A stretch of DNA of 16,059 bases from Oscillospiraceae bacterium (GTDB taxonomy: Bacteria; Bacillota; Clostridia; Oscillospirales; Oscillospiraceae), in the NCBI GenBank assembly GCA_020866945.1, contig JAJBVW010000010.1, forward strand, positions 32,453-48,511, given 5' to 3'. The notes below the pieces were generated by a model that did not search any database, was not told where the DNA came from, and saw nothing but the letters and a program-made list of their open reading frames with translations. The translations under genes and the position numbers were made by a program. How positions within the stretch are numbered: position 1 is the stretch's first letter; each line of letters opens with the position of its first letter. This document shows positions 1 through 6,801 of this stretch, piece by piece.

Positions 1-464
1 ATCACGTCCCGCACGGCTGCGCCCCGGCCCTCCGAAAAGAGCTGGAATGTCACGTCGATGGAGGCTACGGCGAAGCACATAACCTCCGGCCACCAGAAGC
101 GGGGCTTTCCGTTTGGTTTTGACAGGAGCAGACACATTATAACGCCCAGAATCATATATTCCGTGAAGTGAGCGGCCTTCCGCACCAGATAGGAAGCGGA
201 TTGGGACAGAATATGTTCGTCCAGCCAGGTGATGCCTTTATAAAACAAGGCCTGTAGCCTCGGTTCTGTGATGCCGTCCGCTATTCTGGTCAGGGACGCC
301 TGTATGCGCCCGCTTTGCAGAACGCTTAGTACTGGCTCCAAAAGAGACTGCACCCAGCCGCTCTCCTCACTGGAGATGTCTGCCGGGAGCATGGAGTTGC
401 CCCAGATGAACAGGATCATCAATCCCATTAATACGATAACGATTCGTTTTGCTGTCTTTCCCAT
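1..464 (-). CDS. VanZ-like family membrane protein, 3' part cut off by the window edge
   Basis: A minus-strand frame stays open from an ATG at 464 to the left edge, about 154 residues. It begins with a basic stretch and a hydrophobic segment (residues about 7-22). The VanZ-type core follows: RKAAHFTEYMILG at about 95-107 and a later segment with D137, Q141, R147 and D153 (pattern D..FQ....GR...RD). VanZ-like proteins are small integral membrane proteins; the namesake gives low-level teicoplanin resistance, but most chromosomal members have no known role. The SD (AAGGA) is only 2 nt from the ATG and a candidate -10 (GAAAAT, 471-476) sits just ahead, so the start is uncertain and the message could be nearly leaderless. 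The gene is divergent from metK. The family call is fairly firm; the function is unknown. Confidence 0.75.
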   Translation of the reverse strand, partial: MGKTAKRIVIVLMGLMILFIWGNSMLPADISSEESGWVQSLLEPVLSVLQSGRIQASLTRIADGITEPRLQALFYKGITWLDEHILSQSASYLVRKAAHFTEYMILGVIMCLLLSKPNGKPRFWWPEVMCFAVASIDVTFQLFSEGRGAAVRDV

Positions 465-493
465 GTCCTTATTTTCCGCCAAAATGAGGTTTT

Positions 494-513
494 TGTCAAT
501 ATCCCTATTGACA
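494..513. promoter_or_regulatory. Perfect 8-bp inverted repeat holding divergent -35 boxes
   Basis: TGTCAATA (494-501), a 4-nt spacer TCCC, then TATTGACA (506-513) form a perfect inverted repeat. Each arm contains a consensus -35 hexamer (TTGACA), one facing metK and one facing the VanZ-like gene. The symmetry may simply reflect two back-to-back -35 boxes, or it may be an operator shared by both promoters. Confidence 0.5.
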
Positions 514-535
514 TTCTGGTACGACGTGGTAAAAT
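508..535 (+). promoter_or_regulatory. SigA-type promoter of the metK-ahcY operon
   Basis: TTGACA at 508-513 and TAAAAT at 530-535 are separated by 16 bp. The predicted transcript start is near 542, about 11 nt before the first stem of the SAM riboswitch, which is the expected geometry for a riboswitch leader. Confidence 0.75.
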
Positions 536-552
536 GTTTACAATTCAATAGC

Positions 553-651
553 CTTATCAAGAGTGGCGGAGGGACCGGCCCTGTGAAACCCGGCAACCTG
601 TGCATCCATGCGCAAGGTGCCAAATCCGGCGGTATAAATCGAAAGATAAGG
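553..651 (+). promoter_or_regulatory. SAM-I (S-box) riboswitch aptamer
   Basis: The leader carries the S-box hallmarks in order: CTTATCAAGAG opening the P1 stem (554 onward), a GGAGGGAC block, the GAAACCCGGCAACC core (586-599), AAGGTGCCAAATCC (614-627), and GAAAGATAAGG closing P1 (641-651). CCTTATC at 553-559 pairs with GATAAGG at 645-651. In this class SAM binding stabilises P1 and lets a downstream terminator form, switching off transcription. The genes controlled here (metK, ahcY) fit that logic exactly. Confidence 0.95.
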
Positions 652-671
652 AACACGTCTCTGTTCTGTGC

Positions 672-699
672 CTGCCGGTTTCCTGGCGGCGCTTTTTTT
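672..699 (+). terminator. Riboswitch expression-platform terminator
   Basis: CTGCCGG (672-678) pairs with CTGGCGG (683-689), with two G-T wobbles, around a TTTC loop. A run of seven T follows at 693-699. It lies between the SAM-I aptamer and metK, so it is the likely SAM-dependent attenuator. Confidence 0.75.
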
Positions 700-759
700 A
701 TGGCTTTTATCAATAATATCTGCGTGTAAAGCGCGAAGGAAAAAGGAGCTAGACAAATA

Positions 760-1956
760 ATGGGACACTACTTATTCACCTCTGAATCTGTTACGGAGGG
801 GCATCCTGACAAGGTTTGCGACCAAATATCGGACGCCGTGCTGGATGCCATCATGGCCCAGGACCCACAGGGTCATGTGGCCTGCGAATGCACTGCTACC
901 ACCGGCGTTATATACGTCATGGGCGAGATAAGCACCAGCTGCTATGTGGACATTCCCAAGATTGCAAGGGATGTCCTGCGGGACATCGGTTATGACCGGG
1001 CCAAATACGGCATGGATGCGGAAACCTGCGCCGTGCTGACGGCCATCGACGAGCAGTCTCCGGATATTGCCATGGGCGTGAATAAAAGCCTGGAACAAAA
1101 GGAAGGCGGCACGGATGCGGAGCTGGAGACCGGCGCGGGCGACCAGGGCATGATGTTCGGCTATGCCTGCGACGAGACCCCGGAGCTTATGCCTCTGCCC
1201 ATCAGTCTGGCGCAGAAAATGGCCCGGCGGCTGGCCCAGGTGCGCAAGGATGGCACTCTGCCCTATCTTCGTCCGGACGGAAAGACCCAGGTCACGGTGG
1301 AATATGACGAGAACAACCGGCCTGTGAAGGTGGAGACCGTAGTGGTATCCACTCAGCACGCCCCGGAGGTCTCTCTGGAGCAGATACGGGAGGACGTCAT
1401 CAAATATGTGGTGGAGCCTATCATCCCTGCGGATTTGAACAAGGGAGACATCAAATACTTTGTGAACCCCACAGGCCGCTTTGTCGTGGGCGGGCCTCAG
1501 GGGGATGCCGGCCTGACCGGGCGGAAGATCATTGTGGACACCTACGGCGGCAGCGCACCCCACGGCGGCGGCGCGTTCTCCGGCAAGGATCCCACCAAGG
1601 TTGACCGCAGCGCGGCCTATGCCGCCCGCTGGGTGGCGAAGAACATCGTAGCCGCCGGATTGGCCAGCCGCTGCCAGGTGCAGCTTGCCTACGCCATCGG
1701 CGTGGCCACCCCGGTGTCCATCAACGTGACCACCTTCGGCACCGGCACGGTGTCCGACGACGTGCTTCAGCAGGCGGTGAGCCAGGTGTTCGACCTGCGC
1801 CCGGCGGCGATTATCCGGGATTTGGATCTGCGTAAGCCCATCTATCGGAAGCTGGCGGCCTACGGCCACATGGGCCGGGAGGATCTGGGCGTCCGCTGGG
1901 AGCAGCGGGATAAGGTGGAGGCCCTCAAGGCCGCTGTTGCGGCCATCCAGGGGTGA
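760..1956 (+). CDS. metK: S-adenosylmethionine synthetase
   Basis: This enzyme makes SAM from methionine and ATP, releasing phosphate and pyrophosphate, in the cytoplasm. The 398-residue length is normal for bacterial MetK. Visible signatures are GHPDK at residues 14-18 near the N-terminus, the methionine/ATP motif GAGDQGMMFGYA at 125-136, and the glycine-rich active-site loop GGGAFSGKDPTKVDRSAAY at 269-287. The ATG at 760 follows an AAAAGGAG ribosome binding site at 741-748. It is the first gene after the SAM-I riboswitch, so transcription should stop when SAM is plentiful. ahcY starts 34 nt after its stop, with no terminator between them, which indicates a two-gene operon of the SAM cycle. 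Confidence 0.98.
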   Translation: MGHYLFTSESVTEGHPDKVCDQISDAVLDAIMAQDPQGHVACECTATTGVIYVMGEISTSCYVDIPKIARDVLRDIGYDRAKYGMDAETCAVLTAIDEQSPDIAMGVNKSLEQKEGGTDAELETGAGDQGMMFGYACDETPELMPLPISLAQKMARRLAQVRKDGTLPYLRPDGKTQVTVEYDENNRPVKVETVVVSTQHAPEVSLEQIREDVIKYVVEPIIPADLNKGDIKYFVNPTGRFVVGGPQGDAGLTGRKIIVDTYGGSAPHGGGAFSGKDPTKVDRSAAYAARWVAKNIVAAGLASRCQVQLAYAIGVATPVSINVTTFGTGTVSDDVLQQAVSQVFDLRPAAIIRDLDLRKPIYRKLAAYGHMGREDLGVRWEQRDKVEALKAAVAAIQG

Positions 1957-1990
1957 GACATTATCAGTTTATGCGGAAAGGCGGAATCCT

Positions 1991-3226
1991 ATGAGTACCA
2001 TTCGTGACATACAGCTCGCCCCGTCGGGGGAGAGAAAAATTGCCTGGGTAGCCCGGAATATGCCTCTTTGCAGCGCCATTGCCGAGGACTTCCGGCGTGA
2101 CAAGCCCTTCGCGGGGTTAAAGGTAGCCCTGTCCGTCCACCTGGAGGCCAAAACCGCCTACCTCTGCCGGGTGCTGGCCCAGGGCGGCGCGGAAATGCAC
2201 ATTACCGGCTCGAACCCGCTGTCCACGCAGGACGACGTAGCCGCCGCCCTGGCAGCTGGAGGGTTGGAAGTCCATGCCGTCCACGGATGCACGGCGGAGG
2301 AGTACGATGCAAACATTGACAAGGTTCTGGCCGTCGGGCCGAACATTATCATCGACGACGGGGGAGACCTGGTTCACCGTATCCACGAGAAATTCCCTTC
2401 GCTGCTCCCAGGCGTTATTGGCTCCTGCGAGGAGACCACCACTGGCATCATCCGCCTGAAGCAGATGGCCAAGGCCGGGACGCTGCGCTTTCCCGCCGTC
2501 ATGGTGAACGAGGCCGACTGCAAGCACCTGTTTGATAACCGCTACGGCACCGGCCAGTCCGTCTGGGACGGCATCATGCGTACCACCAACCTGATCGTAG
2601 CCGGAAAGGACGTGGTGGTGGCCGGGTACGGCTGGTGCGGCAAGGGCGTGGCCATGCGGGCCAACGGCCTGGGGGCCAGAGTCATCGTGACGGAGACCGA
2701 CCCCATCCGTGCCATTGAGGCGGTGATGGACGGCTATCGCGTCATGCCCATGGCCCAGGCTGCCGAGCTGGGAGATATTTTCTGCACCGTCACCGGGGAC
2801 TGCAAGGTTATCGGACGGGAGCATTTCCCCCTGCTGAAGGACGGCGCTATTCTCACCAATGCCGGCCACTTCAACGTAGAGGTGGACATGGAGGCATTGG
2901 AGGCTTACGCCACAGACAAATACGAGGCCCGCCAGAATATTACCGGCTACCGCCTGCCCAATGGCCGGACGGTGTTTGTCATTGCGGAGGGGCGGCTTGT
3001 GAACCTGGCTTCCGGGGACGGGCATCCGGCGGAAATCATGGATATGAGCTTCGCCATCCAGGCTTTGAGCGCCCGCTACCTTGCAGATAACCGGGGCAGA
3101 CTGTCCCCCGGTGTGGTACCCGTTCCCAGGGAGATAGACTTGGAGGTAGCCAGCAAAAAGCTCTCCACTCTGGGCGTTGAGATAGACACCCTGACCGAAG
3201 AGCAGCGGGAATATATAGGGACATAA
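1991..3226 (+). CDS. ahcY: Adenosylhomocysteinase, short NAD-dependent type
   Basis: The enzyme hydrolyses S-adenosylhomocysteine, the inhibitory by-product of SAM methyltransferases, to homocysteine and adenosine (some short-form relatives prefer S-inosylhomocysteine). At 411 residues it belongs to the short archaeal/Thermotoga-like group. Seen in the sequence: HLEAKT near residue 50, DDGGD at 122-126, EETTTG at 147-152, a catalytic-type region with K178 and D182 (DCKHLFDNRYGTGQS), and the NAD-binding GYGWCGKG at 212-219. The C-terminus lacks the KPxxYRY tail of the longer eukaryotic/proteobacterial enzymes. The ATG at 1991 is preferred to further upstream options because AAAGG (1977-1981) lies 9 nt ahead and homology starts there. 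It is co-transcribed with metK and so under the same riboswitch. Confidence 0.93.
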   Translation: MSTIRDIQLAPSGERKIAWVARNMPLCSAIAEDFRRDKPFAGLKVALSVHLEAKTAYLCRVLAQGGAEMHITGSNPLSTQDDVAAALAAGGLEVHAVHGCTAEEYDANIDKVLAVGPNIIIDDGGDLVHRIHEKFPSLLPGVIGSCEETTTGIIRLKQMAKAGTLRFPAVMVNEADCKHLFDNRYGTGQSVWDGIMRTTNLIVAGKDVVVAGYGWCGKGVAMRANGLGARVIVTETDPIRAIEAVMDGYRVMPMAQAAELGDIFCTVTGDCKVIGREHFPLLKDGAILTNAGHFNVEVDMEALEAYATDKYEARQNITGYRLPNGRTVFVIAEGRLVNLASGDGHPAEIMDMSFAIQALSARYLADNRGRLSPGVVPVPREIDLEVASKKLSTLGVEIDTLTEEQREYIGT

Positions 3227-3265
3227 GGGAAAACAAAGAGTAGCGCGGACTAAACTAAAACGGAC

Positions 3266-3383
3266 ATTCCTCCTAAAAGGAATCCAAGATTATGCAGGGC
3301 GAGGAAATTTGTTCGCTGACGAGGCGCGGCGATGCAGGCGTATTAAGTGCGTCAAGGAGCTGCAAAGAAGATTAGCGGACAAA
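3266..3383 (+). ncRNA. Candidate structured RNA or dispersed repeat (unclassified)
   Basis: No convincing gene is visible between 3227 and 3457, but base pairing is rich. TTTGTTCGCTGA (3308-3319) can pair along all 12 positions with TTAGCGGACAAA (3372-3383), counting two G-U pairs. Nested inside, GCAG (3334-3337) faces CTGC (3360-3363), and an inner 3338-3352 arm closes a TAA loop with G-U pairs. ATTCCT/AGGAAT (3266-3283) forms another hairpin upstream. The strand is not certain, because the pairing is nearly as good on either strand. I do not recognise the family. Confidence 0.35.
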
Positions 3384-3403
3384 AGACCCGTCCTTGTAGG
3401 TAT

Positions 3404-3442
3404 CACGGAGGGGTACCGTCAAAACGACGGTACCCCTCCGTG
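3404..3442. terminator. 17-bp perfect hairpin between convergent genes
   Basis: CACGGAGGGGTACCGTC at 3404-3420 is followed by a 5-nt loop and its exact reverse complement at 3426-3442. It sits between ahcY (plus) and the YbjN-like gene (minus), so it could end transcripts from both sides. Neither side has a proper U-run (the plus side is only AT-rich), so intrinsic termination is inferred from the stem and its location. Confidence 0.6.
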
Positions 3443-3457
3443 GTTAATATATAATCT

Positions 3458-3862
3458 TTACGCGTAGATGGTTTTCATAAAGGTGGGTTTGGCTTCCTCG
3501 ATAATTTGCAGCGTGCGAAGTAAAACCTCAAAGCACTCCTCGCCGGCGGTTTCCGGGGTAAGGATGGCGTCGGAGTAGTTCATCAGGTCGTTGTCACTGT
3601 CAACCACAAATTTGACGAAACGATATTCCGTGTTGAGCTTGTTGCAGACGAGAATCACATCTGTGACCTTCTCCTTGGGAACAGACTCAATGACAGTTTG
3701 GAACTGGCACTGGATTCCATCCTCGCCGGAGAAGATGATGCTGGTTCTGCGTTGTTTATAGGGGAAGGAAAGAACGGTGCTTTTGTCATCGTCACGGGAC
3801 ACGCTGTAGGTCAGATTCTTGCTGTCAAGGTTGTTGGCAAATGCCTGCGCACAAATGTTCAT
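3458..3862 (-). CDS. YbjN domain-containing protein
   Basis: A 134-residue acidic cytoplasmic protein with no signal peptide or membrane segment. It has the look of the YbjN family: an N-terminal region ending in a strand-rich segment, a middle part reading RFVKFVVDSDNDLMNYSDAIL (read in pieces around residues 81-101), and a helical C-terminus with ECFEVLLRTLQIIEEAKP. YbjN domains share a fold with type III secretion chaperones; their biochemical role is not settled. AGGAGG lies 7 nt before the ATG. The gene has its own promoter upstream, follows trpS on the same strand, and ends 15 nt before a strong hairpin. The assignment comes from the overall pattern rather than a catalytic motif, so it is moderate. 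Confidence 0.7.
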   Translation of the reverse strand: MNICAQAFANNLDSKNLTYSVSRDDDKSTVLSFPYKQRRTSIIFSGEDGIQCQFQTVIESVPKEKVTDVILVCNKLNTEYRFVKFVVDSDNDLMNYSDAILTPETAGEECFEVLLRTLQIIEEAKPTFMKTIYA

Positions 3863-3909
3863 GTTTGGGCCTCCTGCTCGTCTAATTTGTTTACTGCTTA
3901 TCTATTTGT

Positions 3910-3938
3910 AGTATATTACACTTTCTTCTCAAATGCAA
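3910..3938 (-). promoter_or_regulatory. Candidate SigA promoter of the YbjN-like gene
   Basis: On the minus strand, TTGCAT (3933-3938) and TATACT (3910-3915) are separated by 17 bp. The -35 is weak (3 of 6) and the -10 is strong (5 of 6). It lies about 48 nt ahead of the ATG at 3862. Confidence 0.5.
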
Positions 3939-3981
3939 ATAAAAATTAGTGTCCGTAGTGTCCGGAACTGCTGTCAGGAGG

Positions 3982-4000
3982 AAAACCAGGTATCTCCTGG
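3982..4000 (-). terminator. Weak terminator after trpS
   Basis: On the minus strand CCAGG, loop AGATA, CCTGG (plus 3986-4000) is followed by TTTT. It starts 8 nt past the trpS stop. The stem is only 5 bp, so read-through into the YbjN-like gene is likely. Confidence 0.45.
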
Positions 4001-4008
4001 AAATCTCC

Positions 4009-5022
4009 TCAGGGCATTGCCACCAGGCCCACCTTTTTGCGAACCTTCCGCAGGGTCTTGTTCGCCACGTACGAGGCCTTTTCAGCGCCGGTGCGGCAGA
4101 GATCTTCCAGATAGGCCTTATCCTTGATGAGCCGCTGGGATTCCTCCCGGATGGGGCGGAGAGTCTCCACCACGGCCTCGCCCACGGCGGCTTTGAAATC
4201 GCCGTAGCCATGGCCCGCAAATTCGGCGGTTATCTGGTCGTAGTCTCTGTCGGTGCAGGAGGCATATATCTGCATCAGATTTGCCACGCCGGGTTTGTTT
4301 TCCGGGTCGTAGCGGACGCAGTTTTCGCCGGTGTCGCTGTCCGTGACGGCGCGCTTGAATTTCCGCATAATATCCGCCGGGTCGTCCATCAGGCACACAC
4401 GCCCGTTGCCGGTCTTGTCGGACTTGGACATTTTTTTCGTCGGCTCCAGCAAATCCATCACCCTGGCCCCTACCTTGGGAATATAAGGCTCCGGGATTTT
4501 GAACACATCCCCGTAAATGCTGTTGAAGCGGTGGGCTACGTCGCGGGTCAGCTCAACGTGCTGCTTCTGGTCGCCGCCCACAGGGACATAGTCCGGCTGA
4601 TAGAGCAGAATGTCCGCCGCCATCAGGGCGGGATAGGTGAACAGGCCGCCGTTGACGTTGTCCGCGTTTTTGGCGGACTTTTCCTTGAACTGAGTCATGC
4701 GGGACAGCTCCCCAAACATGGTGTAGCAGTTGAGAATCCAGCCCAGCTCCGCGTGGGCGGGGACGTGGGACTGAATGAACAGGGTGTTCTTGTCCGGGTC
4801 GAGGCCACAGGCCACATATTGGGCCATCTGCTCCAGGGTGCGCCGCCGCAGGTCGGCGGGAACCTGCCGGGAGGTCAGGGAGTGGAGGTCGGCCATGAAG
4901 TAGTAGCAGTCAAACTGCTCCGCCCGTTCCGCCCAGGTTTTGATGGCCCCCAGATAGGAGCCAAGGGTCAAGTCTCCGGAGGGCTGTATGCCGGAGAGCA
5001 TTACTTTTCTTTTCTCGTCCAT
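4009..5022 (-). CDS. trpS: Tryptophan--tRNA ligase
   Basis: Class I synthetase that charges tRNA-Trp with tryptophan using ATP. The 337-residue length is typical for bacterial TrpRS. PSGDLTLGSYLG at residues 14-25 is the HIGH-type motif (here TLGS, with Ser where His is usual). GGDQKQH at 149-155 is a characteristic substrate-binding segment. KMSKS is at 197-201. The ATG at 5022 is chosen because the motif spacing then matches the family; an ATG 30 bases further upstream would add an unusual ten-residue N-terminus. The ribosome binding site is weak (AGAAAGAG). The gene is divergent from gltX, with overlapping promoter elements between them. No T-box leader was seen in the short upstream region. 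Confidence 0.96.
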   Translation of the reverse strand: MDEKRKVMLSGIQPSGDLTLGSYLGAIKTWAERAEQFDCYYFMADLHSLTSRQVPADLRRRTLEQMAQYVACGLDPDKNTLFIQSHVPAHAELGWILNCYTMFGELSRMTQFKEKSAKNADNVNGGLFTYPALMAADILLYQPDYVPVGGDQKQHVELTRDVAHRFNSIYGDVFKIPEPYIPKVGARVMDLLEPTKKMSKSDKTGNGRVCLMDDPADIMRKFKRAVTDSDTGENCVRYDPENKPGVANLMQIYASCTDRDYDQITAEFAGHGYGDFKAAVGEAVVETLRPIREESQRLIKDKAYLEDLCRTGAEKASYVANKTLRKVRKKVGLVAMP

Positions 5023-5090
5023 ATTGTTCGCTCTTTCTACGGCGGGACGCATCCCAGGCCGTGCTTACGTTGTTATTTCAGTATTTATTT

Positions 5091-5142
5091 ATCTTAACAC
5101 AACCGATTAACGCTTGACAAGTGGGAAAGAATAAAATACTAT
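5091..5142. promoter_or_regulatory. Divergent trpS/gltX promoters with overlapping -35 boxes
   Basis: For gltX (plus): TTGACA at 5114-5119, 17-bp spacer, TACTAT at 5137-5142. For trpS (minus): TTGTCA at plus 5115-5120, 18-bp spacer, TAAGAT at plus 5091-5096. The two -35 hexamers share five base pairs on opposite strands, so RNA polymerase probably cannot occupy both promoters at once. Confidence 0.6.
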
Positions 5143-5190
5143 TGAATGAAGGCGCAGTGACGCCGTTTTGCGGAGGAGGAAGGACAAATT

Positions 5191-6672
5191 ATGACCGAAC
5201 CAAACGAAAATTTTTTTGAGGAGCTTGAAAGCCGCATCCCCACGAGGGAGGTGCGTACCCGCTTTGCTCCCAGCCCCACGGGGTATATGCACGTTGGAAA
5301 CCTGCGGACGGCCCTGTATACCTGGTGCATCGCCCGCCACAGCGGGGGAAAATTCCTCCTGCGTATTGAGGACACGGATCAGGCCCGCCTGGTGGAGGGT
5401 GCGGTAGATGTTATTTACAACACCCTGACGGACTGCGGCCTGGACTGGGACGAGGGGCCGGACAAGGGCGGCCCGGTGGGGCCATATGTCCAGACAGAGC
5501 GGCGGGGGCTGTATCTGCCTTATGCCCAGCGGCTTGTTCGCCGGGGCCATGCCTATTATTGCTTCTGCGAGAAGGCGGCCTCGGAGGAGGACAGCGGCGA
5601 CTTTGAGCGGGAGGCCGACCCCTGCCGGGATCTGCCGGAGGCGGAGGTTCAGCGCCGGCTGGCGGCGGGGGACGCCTATGTTATCCGCCAGAAGATTCCC
5701 CAGGAGGGAACCACCACCTTCCACGACGAGATTTTTGGGGACGTGACCGTGCCTAACAAGGACTTGGACGACCAGGTGCTGATAAAGCGGGACGGCCTGC
5801 CTACCTATAATTTCGCGAACGTCATAGACGATCACCTGATGGGCATTACCCATGTGGTGCGTGGTTCTGAGTATCTCTCCAGCTCCCCGAAGTATAACCT
5901 GCTATATGAGGGCTTCGGCTGGGACATTCCCAAGTATGTCCACTGCCCGCCGGTGATGCGGGACGCCCACAGCAAGATGTCCAAGCGCCACGGCGACCCC
6001 TCCTATGAGGATTTGGTGGAGGAGGGTTATCTCCGCGCGGCCATCGTGAACTATGTGGCGCTGCTGGGCTGGGCGCCCGGCGGGGAGCGGGAGATCTATT
6101 CCATCCGGGAGCTGGCGGAGGCGTTCGACGTTTCCGGCATATCCAAAAGCCCCGCGATTTTTGACAAGGAAAAGCTCACATACTTTAACGCCACCTACAT
6201 CCGGGCCATGGAGCCTGCGGAATTTGCGGCGGCGGCGGAGCCGTATATCCGCCAGGCGGTGAAAAATCCGGCCATAGACCCCGCCGCCATTGCCGCCCTG
6301 CTTCAGCAGCGGACGGAGGTGCTGACGGATATTCCCGGCAAGCTGGGATTTTTCGACGCGCTGCCGGACTATGACACGGAGCTTTACGTTCACAAAAAAT
6401 CCAAATCAGACAAGGAAAGCTCTCTGGCCATGCTGGAGGCGGCTTTGCCCGTGCTGGAGGCGCTGCCCATCTGGGATGATGAGCATATACACGACGCCAT
6501 GACCTCCCTGGCGGAAAAGCTAGAGGTGAAAAACGCAAAGCTGATGTGGCCGGTGCGTATCGCCGCCACCGGCACCGCTGTCACCCCCGGCGGCGCGGTG
6601 GAGCTGTGCCGCATTCTGGGCCAGGAGGAGACCATTCGGCGGCTGCGGGACGGCATTGCGAGACTCGCCTGA
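5191..6672 (+). CDS. gltX: Glutamate--tRNA ligase
   Basis: Class I synthetase that charges tRNA-Glu, and in organisms lacking GlnRS also tRNA-Gln as the first step of the amidotransferase route. The protein has 493 residues, as is usual. FAPSPTGYMHVGN at residues 25-37 holds the HIGH-type motif (HVGN). Cysteines at 124, 126 and 145 lie where zinc-containing GluRS enzymes bind metal, and KMSKRHGD is at 262-269. The C-terminal part is the helical anticodon-binding domain. A GGAGGAGGAAGGA ribosome binding site precedes the ATG at 5191. A strong terminator follows at 6703. Whether it is discriminating cannot be read from the sequence. Confidence 0.97.
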   Translation: MTEPNENFFEELESRIPTREVRTRFAPSPTGYMHVGNLRTALYTWCIARHSGGKFLLRIEDTDQARLVEGAVDVIYNTLTDCGLDWDEGPDKGGPVGPYVQTERRGLYLPYAQRLVRRGHAYYCFCEKAASEEDSGDFEREADPCRDLPEAEVQRRLAAGDAYVIRQKIPQEGTTTFHDEIFGDVTVPNKDLDDQVLIKRDGLPTYNFANVIDDHLMGITHVVRGSEYLSSSPKYNLLYEGFGWDIPKYVHCPPVMRDAHSKMSKRHGDPSYEDLVEEGYLRAAIVNYVALLGWAPGGEREIYSIRELAEAFDVSGISKSPAIFDKEKLTYFNATYIRAMEPAEFAAAAEPYIRQAVKNPAIDPAAIAALLQQRTEVLTDIPGKLGFFDALPDYDTELYVHKKSKSDKESSLAMLEAALPVLEALPIWDDEHIHDAMTSLAEKLEVKNAKLMWPVRIAATGTAVTPGGAVELCRILGQEETIRRLRDGIARLA

Positions 6673-6702
6673 TTTTCTCGCTGGTATAATTTGATAGCGC
6701 AT

Positions 6703-6746
6703 AAACGCCTTTTTTCGGACACACTACCGAAAAGAGGCGTTTTTAT
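6703..6746 (+). terminator. Strong intrinsic terminator after gltX
   Basis: A 16-bp stem (AAACGCCTTTTTTCGG at 6703-6718 with 6727-6742, one G-U pair) closes an 8-nt loop and runs into a T-rich tail. A TGGTATAAT extended -10 (6682-6690) lies just upstream of the hairpin without a clear -35; any transcript from it would meet the terminator before ypeB. Confidence 0.88.
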
Positions 6747-6801
6747 TTATATGCTGATTGCCATACTTGCGCTGTTCGGCGCATACGGAGGAATGAGGAA
6801 T

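Noticed and set aside
268..729. 153-aa plus-strand frame over the start of the VanZ-like gene and the riboswitch
   Set aside because: It runs antisense to the VanZ-like gene and through the metK promoter, SAM-I aptamer and terminator; its protein has no family features.
3292..3375. 27-codon frame starting ATGCAGGGCGAG inside the pairing-rich region
   Set aside because: No ribosome binding site, and it lies over both halves of the outer stem; better explained as non-coding.
5023..5190. T-box leader for trpS or gltX
   Set aside because: The region is too short and lacks the T-box core sequence; two simple promoters explain it.
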